This document shows positions 18,835 to 27,457 of a stretch of 64,000 bases of DNA, piece by piece. Below the pieces are notes generated by a model, which was not told the origin of the DNA, made no database searches, and worked only from the letters and a program-made list of their open reading frames with translations. The position numbers were made by a program, and so were the translations under genes. Source of the stretch: Anabaena sp. PCC 7108 (GTDB lineage Bacteria > Cyanobacteriota > Cyanobacteriia > Cyanobacteriales > Nostocaceae). Within the stretch, counting starts at the first letter, position 1. Each line of letters opens with the position of its first letter. Location of the stretch: positions 4,890,356 to 4,954,355 of the forward strand of contig NZ_KB235896.1 in NCBI RefSeq assembly GCF_000332135.1. The letters run 5' to 3'.

Positions 18835-19198
18835 TGCTTTAGTCTCGTTATGTGTTGTTTATACTAGTGTAGAAAAAAATTCAAAATTTCCAGTGTTTGC
18901 TCTATCGCTTACTATTCTAACCACTGACCTGATCAGTTAGTATTTGAGCTTGGTAATCTATAACTAATACAACAAATTGCCTCATCTGTACTGTGTTCTC
19001 CTCTATGTTTTAAGATTTTGTGGGGACAGTACTACAGAAAAACAATCATACAATATATTTAAATGCATCTGGCAAGAAGTCACCGTCCTAGATGCGGGGG
19101 TAGATGAAGGGCTGGTGCATGAACTCTTGTCGGATGCAATACTTCCCTGGATAAAACCATCAACTACTAGCCTCAATAGAGAAAGAAGCCCAGAACTC
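18835..19198. other. Divergent promoter region between CP12 and the FIST-domain gene
   Basis: The region is 364 bp. The FIST reading frame stays open upstream to 18977, but the translation before ATG 19199 is Cys-rich and unlike the family, so this is taken as non-coding leader. No clear palindromic operator was found. Confidence 0.5.
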
Positions 19199-20413
19199 AT
19201 GGCAGACAAAATGCAGTGGGCAAATGCCCTATCAACCCGTCCTTCTTTAGAAGCAGCTGTTGCAGATGTGGTACAACAAGCTGTCTCATCTTTAACAGCA
19301 CCTGCGGATCTGGGGCTGGTATTCATTTCGTCTGCTTTTACAAGTGAATATTCCCGACTATTGCCATTGCTGGCCGAAAAACTTTCAGTACCTGTGCTGA
19401 TTGGTTGTAGTGCTGCTGGTGTAGTTGGTAGGACAGAACCAGGAAAAACTCAAGAAATCGAAGCAGAACCAGCTATCAGTTTGACTTTAGCCCATCTTCC
19501 AGGGGTGAATATCCAGGCTTTTCATGTTGTGGCTGAAGAATTACCTGATTTGGATAGTTCTCCCGATGCTTGGATTGATTTAGTCGGTGTGCCACCATCA
19601 CCAGTACCTCAGTTTATTTTATTGTCTAGTGCGTTCTCGTCAGCAACTAATGATTTATTGCAGGGTTTGGATTTTGCTTATCCGGGTTCGGTAGTTGTGG
19701 GGGGACAAGCTAGTGGTGGGTTTGTGAGCGATCGCATTGCTCTATTTTGTCACAATCGTCTTTATCGTGAGGGGACGGTGGGTTTAGCTTTGAGTGGTGA
19801 TATTGTGCTGGAAACAATTGTAGCCCAAGGATGCCGACCGATTGGCCAGCCATTGCGCGTGACTAAAGCTGAACGCAATATTATTTTGGAGTTAGATGAG
19901 CAAGTTCCTTTAGTAATTTTGCGAGATTTGATTGGTAGTCTGAGTGAACAAGAACGTTTGCTGGCACAGAATTCTCTGTTTGTTGGTTTAGCAATGAATG
20001 AGTTTAAACCTTCTTTACAGCAGGGTGATTTTTTAATTCGCAATCTACTGGGTGTAGATCCATCCGCTGGTGCGATCGCTATTGGCGATCGCATTCGTCC
20101 TGGTCAAAGGTTACAATTTCACCTGCGGGATGCTCAAGCTTCTGCTGAAGACCTAGAATTGCTTTTACAAGAATATCTTGACCACAACAGCAGTGAATCT
20201 TCTCCTTTGGCAGCTTTGATGTTTAGTTGTGTTGGAAGAGGTGCAGGTCTTTACGGTCAGCCTAATTTTGATTCTCAGCTATTTGGGCGTTACTTCCATG
20301 ACATCCCCATAGGCGGTTTTTTTGGTAGTGGTGAAATCGGACCTGTGAGTGAGAGAACTTTTCTTCACGGTTACACTTCAGTTTTTGCAATTTGCAGACA
20401 ACTTAATTCATAG
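19199..20413 (+). CDS. FIST-domain signalling protein
   Basis: The 404-residue protein fits the FIST N plus FIST C architecture, a sensory module thought to bind small ligands such as amino acids. MQWANALSTRPSLEAAVADV opens the FIST N domain, with VFISSAFTSEYSRLLPLLAE and LIGCSAAGVVG following. The FIST C part includes LMFSCVGRGAGLYGQPNFDS and IGGFFGSGEIGPV, the conserved end of the family. No kinase, cyclase or methyl-accepting domain is attached, so the output partner is unknown. Start ATG 19199 fits the conserved beginning. A frame upstream to 18977 is judged spurious. A perfect hairpin follows the stop. Confidence 0.85.
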   Translation: MADKMQWANALSTRPSLEAAVADVVQQAVSSLTAPADLGLVFISSAFTSEYSRLLPLLAEKLSVPVLIGCSAAGVVGRTEPGKTQEIEAEPAISLTLAHLPGVNIQAFHVVAEELPDLDSSPDAWIDLVGVPPSPVPQFILLSSAFSSATNDLLQGLDFAYPGSVVVGGQASGGFVSDRIALFCHNRLYREGTVGLALSGDIVLETIVAQGCRPIGQPLRVTKAERNIILELDEQVPLVILRDLIGSLSEQERLLAQNSLFVGLAMNEFKPSLQQGDFLIRNLLGVDPSAGAIAIGDRIRPGQRLQFHLRDAQASAEDLELLLQEYLDHNSSESSPLAALMFSCVGRGAGLYGQPNFDSQLFGRYFHDIPIGGFFGSGEIGPVSERTFLHGYTSVFAICRQLNS

Positions 20414-20456
20414 GAAATAGGGAATATAATTAAATGTGCGTAACTTGAAACTATTG

Positions 20457-20482
20457 TAGGGACAATTCATCAATTGTCCCTA
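20457..20482 (+). terminator. Hairpin after the FIST gene (dispersed palindrome)
   Basis: TAGGGACAATT (20457-20467), loop CATC, AATTGTCCCTA (20472-20482): an 11-bp perfect stem 43 bp after the stop. It sits 19 bp before the kinase start, so it separates the two transcripts if it terminates. Sequences of this type are also dispersed in related genomes. Confidence 0.6.
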
Positions 20483-20501
20483 TATTATTAAATAATAGAT
20501 T

Positions 20502-21821
20502 ATGAATAATATTTTGAAAATAGGCACTTTGCTTAAAGACCGTTATAAAGTTATCGAGATTTTATCTAGTAACACGGGTTTTGGAATTACTTATAAAATT
20601 AAAGATTCTCACCATCCAAATCAACCAATTCGGATTTTAAAACAACTCAAAAAACCTACAGCAGCTAAATTAGATATTGAAAATTTACCAATTCAAAAAC
20701 AGCAAGAGATATTAAATCAATACTGGCAAGAATATCTAAGGCTTTTCAGAATAGAAACTCAAGTATTAGCTAAACTGGGAGAAGACTATAAACAAATTCC
20801 GACAATTTACGAATACTTTGATGAACAGGATGAATATTTTTATGTGCAGGAATATATTCAAGGACATTCTTTAAGTGAGGAAATTAAACCAGGACAAAAA
20901 TTATCAGAACAAAAAACCATATCTTTATTAATTGAGATTTTAGAGGTTTTTGAATATATTCAAACTAATCCTGGTTATTCTGTAATTCATCGAGATATTA
21001 AACCAGAAAATATTATTCGCAAAATTACCGATCATAAATTAGTTGTCATTGATTTTGGTTTAGCGAAAGAGGTAACTATTCCCGGAACAAAAATAGGTTC
21101 AATTTTTGGCGGTACAAAAGGATATATTGCACCGGAAATTACATTAGGAACAGTATCATTTGCGAGTGATATTTATTCTATGGGAATGATTGGGGTTTTT
21201 GCAGTTACTGGAGAAGACCCTAATTATACACCTTTATTAGCTGAAAATTGGCAAACAAAAGCAAATGTTAGCCCTGAATTTGCTGCTGTATTAAATCAAA
21301 TGATTTGTGAAAGTTATAAACAAAGGTTTCAAAATGCAACTGAATCATTAGCAGCATTGAGAAAATTAAATAAAAAACCAGTTCCACCACCAAAAATCAA
21401 AATTCCTATTAAATTAATTACGGGATTTATTTTAGCTGTTGTTGTGGTTATTGGGATAATTTTCATACTAAAAAAACCAGATAATCAATTAATAGCAGAT
21501 GGTAAAGAAAAACAAGGACAATTAACAACAGCAGATCAGAAAGAATTAGCTAGTGATAAATTTTTTGATGGTTATAAATTTACAAGTGAGAAGAAACAAT
21601 ATTTAACTGTGGAAATAGTTAGTAATGATTTCAATCCTATTTTCACTATTCGTAAATTAGATGATCAGAATTTTATAACCGTGAAAGATGTGGAAAATAA
21701 AGACAATAATTTCACAGCTTCTATGATGGTAGAAAAAGGTGAATACGAGTTGAAAATTAAATCAGAAAATGAGGCTTTAGGAGATTATGTTATTAAAGCT
21801 TGGATAACTGATATTAAGTAA
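20502..21821 (+). CDS. Membrane-anchored Ser/Thr protein kinase with exported C-terminal domain
   Basis: This is a 439-residue Hanks-type kinase. The ATP-site Lys is K47 (IRILKQL). The Gly loop is degenerate (LSSNTGFGITYKI). The catalytic loop HRDIKPENII, the magnesium loop IDFGLAKE and the APE motif YIAPEI are intact, so activity is expected. A membrane helix at about 303-323 (ITGFILAVVVVIGIIFIL) leads to a 115-residue exported part. That part begins QLTTADQKELASDKFFDGYK and looks like a PPC-type beta sandwich, which could sense envelope signals. Autophosphorylation and substrates are unknown. COP23, Rpn-nuclease and protease genes follow on the same strand. Confidence 0.9.
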   Translation: MNNILKIGTLLKDRYKVIEILSSNTGFGITYKIKDSHHPNQPIRILKQLKKPTAAKLDIENLPIQKQQEILNQYWQEYLRLFRIETQVLAKLGEDYKQIPTIYEYFDEQDEYFYVQEYIQGHSLSEEIKPGQKLSEQKTISLLIEILEVFEYIQTNPGYSVIHRDIKPENIIRKITDHKLVVIDFGLAKEVTIPGTKIGSIFGGTKGYIAPEITLGTVSFASDIYSMGMIGVFAVTGEDPNYTPLLAENWQTKANVSPEFAAVLNQMICESYKQRFQNATESLAALRKLNKKPVPPPKIKIPIKLITGFILAVVVVIGIIFILKKPDNQLIADGKEKQGQLTTADQKELASDKFFDGYKFTSEKKQYLTVEIVSNDFNPIFTIRKLDDQNFITVKDVENKDNNFTASMMVEKGEYELKIKSENEALGDYVIKAWITDIK

Positions 21822-21831
21822 CCATCTCTCG

Positions 21832-21959
21832 TTCCCAGTCTCCAGACTGGGAATGCTGTGATAGAGTCTCTGACTCTACTACAACGGAAGTCAGAGACTT
21901 CCTTAATTCATTCCCATACAGAGTATGGGAACGAGAAACGAGAAACGAGAAACGAGAAA
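21832..21959. repeat. Array of four hairpins followed by an AACGAGA heptamer STRR
   Basis: Four consecutive perfect stems occur at 21832-21853 (TTCCCAGTCT/AGACTGGGAA), 21863-21877 (AGAGTC/GACTCT), 21887-21901 (GAAGTC/GACTTC) and 21911-21931 (TTCCCATAC/GTATGGGAA). Then come four copies of the heptamer AACGAGA up to 21959. It lies between the kinase and COP23 genes, can fold extensively as RNA and may limit read-through. Confidence 0.85.
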
Positions 21960-22070
21960 ATGAGAAAGACGCAATTAAACAAATATTTGCGTAAATTTTA
22001 CATACATCAACCCTCTATGTGAGGCATAATATACTACAACGAATAATCTAATATACCCACAAGTGCAATT

Positions 22071-22598
22071 ATGAGAAGTTATCAGTGGTTGTTATTCATT
22101 ATTATGTTTAGTCTAAACCTGATCTTAACAGGGTGTCAAAAACCTAAAGAGGTTGTTTTTTCCTGTGAAACAAACAGTGATGGGGAAAACACCACCAAAG
22201 TTAAATACCAAGACAAAACGCGAGATTTGATAGAGTGGAAACGCACGAATTTTGTAAAAGCTGGTTTCCCTCCGCAACGAAGATGTGAAGAAGTAACACC
22301 AAAATTACAAACTGCTTATGATAATGGAACTTTGAAGGATTTAACTTGGGGTTATTCAGAAGCAGAAAATAATCCTAATCAAAGATTTAAGTCTTTATGT
22401 ACCACTACAGGGAAAGATTGTCATACTTTGATTTTAACATTGTTAGATTCAGATGCTCCTGATGTGGAATTAAAAGCTTTTACTGCGGTGTTAAATGGTG
22501 ATGCTTCCCAAGCATATAGAAATTCTTCTTGTGCGGTAAAAAATGGTAGTAATTTAACTTGTACAGTTGATATTTTCAAAGTATTTAAGGACAAATAA
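22071..22598 (+). CDS. COP23-domain lipoprotein
   Basis: The 175-residue protein starts with a lipoprotein signal ending LNLILTGC (acylated Cys at 22). The mature part VVFSCETNSDGENTTKVKYQ, then DLIEWKRTNFVKAGFPPQRR, CEEVTPKLQTAYDNGTL and CAVKNGSNLTC fits the COP23 family. That family is named for the circadian oscillating membrane protein of Cyanothece RF-1, whose function is unknown. Five Cys remain in the mature protein and could form disulfides outside the plasma membrane. It ends 8 bp before the Rpn-type nuclease gene, so the two are probably co-transcribed. Confidence 0.85.
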   Translation: MRSYQWLLFIIMFSLNLILTGCQKPKEVVFSCETNSDGENTTKVKYQDKTRDLIEWKRTNFVKAGFPPQRRCEEVTPKLQTAYDNGTLKDLTWGYSEAENNPNQRFKSLCTTTGKDCHTLILTLLDSDAPDVELKAFTAVLNGDASQAYRNSSCAVKNGSNLTCTVDIFKVFKDK

Positions 22599-22606
22599 AA
22601 TTTACC

Positions 22607-23461
22607 ATGCGTCGAGACACCCTTTTTTATCAGCTATTTAAACAATTTCCCGGTTTAATCTTTGAACTGGTAGATCAAAAACCTCCAGAAGCAGCAGACT
22701 ATCAATTTGATTCTATCGAAGTCAAAGAGACAGCATTTAGAATTGATGGAGTATTTTTACCTCCAGATCATGCTAATCCAAAAATAGCATTTTTCGCTGA
22801 AGTGCAATTTCAAGAAGATAAAGATTTATATCATCGGTTCTTCACTGAAATCATGACATTTCTCTATCGTCATAAAGTTAGGTATGACAACTGGTTTGGA
22901 GTCATAATTTTTCCATCACGAAGTTTAGAACCATCTAATTACCTCATTCATGATGTATTGGTAGATAGTTACAAAGTCAAGAGAATATATCTTGATGAAT
23001 TAGGAGATTTAGAAAACCAATCTTTAGGAATAGGGTTAATGTTACTAACCAATACTCCTGAAAATAAAGCCAGAGAAGCCGCTAAAATTTTACTAAAAAA
23101 AGCCCAAAATACGGAGGTAGACAACCTAGAAAAACAAGCGATAATAGATTTAGTTACGAAAATAATGACTTACAAATTCAACAAATTAACTAGAGAGGAA
23201 GTAGAAGCCATGTTATTAGGACCAATTACAGAAGAACCTAGAGCCATTAGAGAATGGAAGGAATTAGGATTAGAAACAGGAGAAAGAAAGCTGATTATGC
23301 GACTATTAAACCGTCGCTTTGGTACAGTTCCTCAAGTGTTAGTACCAAAAATTGAGCAGTTATCTAGAGAACAAATAGAAACATTGGCTGAAGATTTGTT
23401 AGATTTTTCTGTGTTGACAGATTTAGAGAATTGGTTGCAACAAAATCAATCTGATCAATAA
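22607..23461 (+). CDS. Rpn/DUF2887-type PD-(D/E)XK nuclease with DUF4351 tail, paralogue 1
   Basis: This 284-residue protein starts MRRDTLFYQLFKQFPGLIFE, the typical opening of the DUF2887 branch of the Rpn family (recombination-promoting nuclease or putative transposase-like). The nuclease core is visible as FRIDGVFLPP with the active Asp and FFAEVQFQ with the E-x-Q pair. The C-terminal 60 residues (GERKLIMRLLNRRFGTVPQV and ETLAEDLLDFSVLTDLENWL) form a DUF4351 domain. Rpn proteins of E. coli are DNA endonucleases that raise recombination and can take part in phage defence. This cyanobacterial branch is abundant and untested. It lies 8 bp after COP23. Paralogue 2 is at 37318-38172. Confidence 0.85.
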   Translation: MRRDTLFYQLFKQFPGLIFELVDQKPPEAADYQFDSIEVKETAFRIDGVFLPPDHANPKIAFFAEVQFQEDKDLYHRFFTEIMTFLYRHKVRYDNWFGVIIFPSRSLEPSNYLIHDVLVDSYKVKRIYLDELGDLENQSLGIGLMLLTNTPENKAREAAKILLKKAQNTEVDNLEKQAIIDLVTKIMTYKFNKLTREEVEAMLLGPITEEPRAIREWKELGLETGERKLIMRLLNRRFGTVPQVLVPKIEQLSREQIETLAEDLLDFSVLTDLENWLQQNQSDQ

Positions 23462-23465
23462 AAAC

Positions 23466-23557
23466 TGTAGGTTGGGTTAAGCGACAGCGCAACCCAACAA
23501 CTAATTAAGCAACAACAACTTAAAAATGTTGGGTTTCGTACCTCAACCCAACCTACA
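23466..23557. mobile_element. 92-bp MITE-like element with 13-bp terminal inverted repeats
   Basis: TGTAGGTTGGGTT (23466-23478) and AACCCAACCTACA (23545-23557) are perfect inverted ends. An inner pair AACCCAACA / TGTTGGGTT extends the fold. From memory this GTAGGTTGGGTT element is widespread in cyanobacteria. No coding capacity. It lies 28 bp before the next gene. Confidence 0.85.
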
Positions 23558-23584
23558 TCAATAAATATACCAGGTTTATCATCT

Positions 23585-26386
23585 ATGAAATTACACAAAT
23601 TATCCCATTTATTATTATTCTTCATTCTCTTATTTCCTGCTTCTCCTATTATTATCACAGGTTGTAGTTCTTCCCTATTCGCACGCAAACCAGGGACATT
23701 ATCAGAATCAGAATTAAAGAATGTCTTAAAAGAAATTACTGTAAAAGTCCTAGTTGATGATAAAGAAACGGCTTCAGGAACTATTATTAAAAAACAAAAC
23801 GGTTTTTATACTGTTCTCACTAATTATCATGTGATAGAAAATGCGAAATCTGTGAAAGTTGTCACTCCTGATAATCAAGTTTATCCCGTTGAATTTTCTA
23901 AGGTAGATAGACAAGATAATAAAAAAGATGATTTATATGATTTAGCTAAGTTGACATTTAGCAGTGAGAAAACTTATTTAGTTGCTGGTTTAGGGGAAGA
24001 GAATATTAAACCAGGAGAAAAGGTATTTGCTGGAGGATATGTTAAAGGTAATTTGCAAACTACCCAAGGTACAGCAAAATTATTTTTAAATCAGCCGTTA
24101 ATTAAAGGACAGCAAATAGCTTATGATAATGATATTCAACAGGGGATGAGTGAAGGAGCAATTATTAATGAAAAGGGTTATTTAGTGGGGATAAATAGTA
24201 AACTTGCTCACCCGGTTTTACAAACTGATTTTCGCTATTTACAAGGTGAACAACCTGATGAGAAAACATTAAAGGAATGGGGTAATTATAGTTGGGGTAT
24301 TGCGGTTAATTTAGTAGATGAAGCCGCACCTGATTTAGCTTTATTTCCTGAGAGAGTAATTAGGAAAATTGGGGGTATTCCGGCTAAGGTTTTAGATATT
24401 GCTAAACAGTCTTCGGTGCAGATTGAAAAAGCTGATGGTGGTATTGGTAGCGGGGTAATTATTGCTAAGGATAATGATATTTATTATGTGTTAACTGCCG
24501 GTCATGTGGTGGAAGATAAACAGGAGTATCAAGTTGTTGCACCTGATAAACAAGTATATAAGGTGGATAATCAGACTATTCGCACCAGAAAGGGACTTGA
24601 TATGGCTGTTTTACAGTTTCGTAGTTCTCAGGTTTATCAAGTTGCTACTTTGGGGGATTATAAGTTAAAGGAACAATATGTTTTTCTTTATGGTTGGAAG
24701 GGGGAAGAATTAAATCATCCTTCTTTGTTTAGCGCTGGAGTTATGTATAGTACATTAGATTCAGGAACTTTAAGTACAAGAAAACTTTACAAAAGAGGAT
24801 ATGATTTAGTATATACAAATGAAGGCTATTCAGGGATGAGTGGAGGAGGTATTTGGGATACAGAAGGTCGTTTAATCGGTATTCATAATTATGCAGAAAC
24901 AGATATTGTAGGATATAGTTTAGGTTTATCTGTTCAGACTTTTTTATTTTTACAGAAAGAGACTTTATGGAATTTGCCTGAAGCTAAACTAAATATTGCT
25001 AAAAATGAACCTTCTACAGAGAATGTAAGTTCTATAAAGATTTCTCTACCTTCTGCGCCTAATGAAACTGACAAAGGTATTCGTTGGTTAGAATATGGTA
25101 TTAAACTATGGAGAATTCAAGAATATAGTAAAGCAATTGAGGCGATGGAAGAAGCTATTAAGCTAGATCAAAATCTATGGCAAGTATACTATAATATTTC
25201 TTTCATTTTGGTATCTCAGGGCAAATATGAATTAGCTTTATCTACTATTGATATGGCTATTAATAAACAAACTAAAGAAATTCATCGTTCTTATTTATTA
25301 AAGAGTATAATCTTAGGACAGTTTCAAAAACATGAAAATGCTTTAGAAGCTATAAATTTAGGAATTAAAGCCGCAGAAGAATCACACAAACCAGAACCTT
25401 TATTATATTTAGTAAGTGGATATTTATTAGAGAAATCTAAACAATATAATGAAGCTATTAGCTATTATAATAAAGCACTTGAAATTGACTCTCAAATATC
25501 AGAAATTTATCTAAATCGTGGAAAGATTTATGGACAACAAAGACGTACAGATTTAGAAATTGCTGATTATACCCAAGCTATCAACATTAATCCTAAATTT
25601 ACACAGGCTTACTATAATCGTGGAGTTGTATATGATGAACAAGGTGAAAACGACTTAGCAATTGCTGATTATACCCAAGCTATCAAGATTAATCCTAAAT
25701 TTACACAGGCTTACTATAATCGTGGAGTTGTATATGATGAACAAGGTGAAAACGACTTAGCAATTGCTGATTATACTCAAGCTATTAAGTTGAATAATAA
25801 ATATGCAGAAGCTTACAATAATCGTGCAGGTATTTATAGAAAAACAGGTAAAAAAGATTTAGCATTTTCTGATTATAATCAAGCTATTAATCTTAATCCT
25901 AAAGATGAAAGATTTTACTATAATCGGGGAGTTATATATGGTGAGCAAGGAAAGCAAGACTTAGCAATTGCTGATTATACTCAATCTATTAAGCTTAATC
26001 CTTTATTTATAATGGCCATTTCTGAACGTGGACTTGAATATCTTAATCAAGGAAAACTAGATTTAGGTATTGCTGATTACAAAAGAGTCGTTGCTATTAA
26101 TCCCCAGTATGCTAATACTGTTAAGTCTAAATTTATATCTATATTAATGTTAGGAGGAATAGGTAATTCTGCACTTGGAAATAAAGATTTGGCTATAGAA
26201 AATTATACACGAGTTATTGAACTTGATTATCAGTATGCAGATGCTTACAATAATCGTGCTGTTCTTTATGCTAAGAAAGGAAATATACAACAAGTAATTA
26301 AAGATTTAGAAACTGCTGCAAAACTCTATCAACAACAAGGTAATATTCAAAAAGCTAAACAAATCCAGGAATTATTAAATCAATAA
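23585..26386 (+). CDS. Lipoprotein with two trypsin-like protease domains and C-terminal TPRs
   Basis: The 933-residue protein has a lipoprotein signal (IIITGC, Cys 27). Domain 1 has the His of LTNYHVIEN (about 82), an Asp in DLYDLAKLTF and Ser in GMSEGA (about 188), where the usual Gly after Ser is Glu. Domain 2 has LTAGHVVED (about 307), GLDMAVLQF and GMSGGG (about 418), a textbook triad. From about 500 onward there are eight or more tetratricopeptide repeats of 34 residues. It is probably anchored outside the plasma membrane, with TPRs presenting partners to the proteases (inference). Two TPR units are nearly identical at the DNA level (25559-25762). It is the last gene of the kinase/COP23/Rpn set. 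Confidence 0.88.
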   Translation: MKLHKLSHLLLFFILLFPASPIIITGCSSSLFARKPGTLSESELKNVLKEITVKVLVDDKETASGTIIKKQNGFYTVLTNYHVIENAKSVKVVTPDNQVYPVEFSKVDRQDNKKDDLYDLAKLTFSSEKTYLVAGLGEENIKPGEKVFAGGYVKGNLQTTQGTAKLFLNQPLIKGQQIAYDNDIQQGMSEGAIINEKGYLVGINSKLAHPVLQTDFRYLQGEQPDEKTLKEWGNYSWGIAVNLVDEAAPDLALFPERVIRKIGGIPAKVLDIAKQSSVQIEKADGGIGSGVIIAKDNDIYYVLTAGHVVEDKQEYQVVAPDKQVYKVDNQTIRTRKGLDMAVLQFRSSQVYQVATLGDYKLKEQYVFLYGWKGEELNHPSLFSAGVMYSTLDSGTLSTRKLYKRGYDLVYTNEGYSGMSGGGIWDTEGRLIGIHNYAETDIVGYSLGLSVQTFLFLQKETLWNLPEAKLNIAKNEPSTENVSSIKISLPSAPNETDKGIRWLEYGIKLWRIQEYSKAIEAMEEAIKLDQNLWQVYYNISFILVSQGKYELALSTIDMAINKQTKEIHRSYLLKSIILGQFQKHENALEAINLGIKAAEESHKPEPLLYLVSGYLLEKSKQYNEAISYYNKALEIDSQISEIYLNRGKIYGQQRRTDLEIADYTQAININPKFTQAYYNRGVVYDEQGENDLAIADYTQAIKINPKFTQAYYNRGVVYDEQGENDLAIADYTQAIKLNNKYAEAYNNRAGIYRKTGKKDLAFSDYNQAINLNPKDERFYYNRGVIYGEQGKQDLAIADYTQSIKLNPLFIMAISERGLEYLNQGKLDLGIADYKRVVAINPQYANTVKSKFISILMLGGIGNSALGNKDLAIENYTRVIELDYQYADAYNNRAVLYAKKGNIQQVIKDLETAAKLYQQQGNIQKAKQIQELLNQ
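25559..25762 (+). repeat. Tandem duplication of a 102-bp TPR unit
   Basis: Bases 25559-25660 and 25661-25762 differ at a single position (AACATT versus AAGATT), while the neighbouring TPR units are diverged. This indicates a recent in-frame duplication of one 34-residue repeat. Confidence 0.95.
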
Positions 26387-26550
26387 TAGCTTAATTTTAC
26401 CTTCTATTCTCTACCCATACATTAACCAACCCTAATCAAAAATAACCAAACAAACACCACAACAAATTACCCCATCTGCTAACGAGAATCAAGAATTGCT
26501 AATTTCCCTTACCTGAAACTACAATTAGAGTATAATTAAATAATGCCAAT

Positions 26551-26667
26551 ATGCCAGCCAAAGATATCTACCATAACGAAGTCAAAAACGCATTGATAAA
26601 AGACCGTTAGACTATTACAGATAATGTGATAATACTAGAAAGTGCTATTTTTAATATAAAAAAGTAG
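26551..26667 (+). pseudogene. xisH: Truncated xisH remnant
   Basis: An ATG at 26551 opens MPAKDIYHNEVKNALIKD, the conserved N-terminus of XisH, a factor needed for excision of the fdxN element in Anabaena and widespread as XisH/XisI pairs. At 26608-26610 an in-frame TAG appears where family members have Trp (Gly-Trp-Thr-Ile-Thr). Reading through gives TITDNVIILES before the similarity ends and another stop is met. Only about 30 of roughly 138 codons survive, and no xisI follows. The reading rests on remembered family sequence. Confidence 0.7.
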
Positions 26668-26690
26668 TAATGAAATTACAAATATGAAAC

Positions 26691-27110
26691 ATGACTCTCA
26701 TTTATCTAGACTATAACTGCTTTCAACGTGGCTTTGATGATCCAAGACAAATTAGAATCCAAATGGAGAGTGCAGCTTGCCAAGAAATATTTATTCAAGC
26801 TCAAACAGAAAAAGTAACTCTTGCGTGGTCTTTTATACACGAAGATGAAACTAATTTATGCCCTTTTTTGGATCGTAAATATTCAGTTTTGGGTATGGTA
26901 AGTTTGTGTAAAATAAAAGTACCTCCAAAAACTGAAATAGCAGAACAAGCTCTTTTGTTCCAACAGTTAGTTAATCTATCCAGCAAAGATGCTCTACACT
27001 TAGCTTGTGCGGTTTCTATTCAAGCCAATTTTTTCTTAACTTGTGATGATAGTCTGGTGAAAACAAGCTCAGAAATTAGAGCTAGAAATAGCCATCATGA
27101 ACCCAATTGA
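26691..27110 (+). CDS. PIN-domain ribonuclease-like protein (VapC-type toxin candidate)
   Basis: The 139-residue protein has the PIN layout: MTLIYLDYNCFQRGFDD with the first acidic residue at D7, ALHLACAVSIQANFFLTCDD with the Asp of SSKDALHLA, and the last acidic pair in TCDDSLVKT. PIN toxins cut RNA with a magnesium centre. The middle part is less conserved. The gene starts at ATG 26691, just after the xisH remnant, and the next small gene begins 23 bp downstream. Toxin before antitoxin is the reverse of the usual vapBC order, so the partner assignment is tentative. Confidence 0.75.
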   Translation: MTLIYLDYNCFQRGFDDPRQIRIQMESAACQEIFIQAQTEKVTLAWSFIHEDETNLCPFLDRKYSVLGMVSLCKIKVPPKTEIAEQALLFQQLVNLSSKDALHLACAVSIQANFFLTCDDSLVKTSSEIRARNSHHEPN

Positions 27111-27133
27111 CTATATTAGGAATAACGAAAACT

Positions 27134-27343
27134 ATGGAAATAAATAATATCATGGATGATACAGAAATTAAAATCAAAGGCATCAAAGCACTATATGAAT
27201 CTCTTGGTTCAGCAGCAGCTATGCGTTTTTTGACATTGCTACATAAAACCCCTACTGATTATGTAGAAATCTCAAAAACGATATATCAAGATCAAAGTAT
27301 TGAGGAAATTTTCGCTAGAGCAAAACAAAATTGGCAAGATTAA
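27134..27343 (+). CDS. Small acidic protein downstream of the PIN gene (possible antitoxin)
   Basis: The protein of 69 residues begins MEINNIMDDTEIKIKGIKAL. It continues LGSAAAMRFLTLLHKTPTDY and ends SIEEIFARAKQNWQD. It is soluble, acidic and probably helical, with no clear DNA-binding motif. I chose ATG 27134. An in-frame TTG at 27107 would overlap the PIN stop, and ATG 27152 would leave 63 residues. Small helical proteins next to PIN genes are often antitoxins, so that is the best guess, without direct evidence. Confidence 0.6.
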   Translation: MEINNIMDDTEIKIKGIKALYESLGSAAAMRFLTLLHKTPTDYVEISKTIYQDQSIEEIFARAKQNWQD

Positions 27344-27457
27344 TTATGTAAAAACATTGATTTGTGGAAAGAATAAAAAAGAGCGATCGCTATCATCTAA
27401 TTAAAATCCAAAAATAGCGATCATTTCTATCTATTATTGAAGATGTTTTATCACCAA

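Noticed and set aside
18977-19198. In-frame extension of the FIST gene
   Set aside because: The residues before ATG 19199 are not like the family and include a Cys-rich stretch. The ATG fits the domain start.
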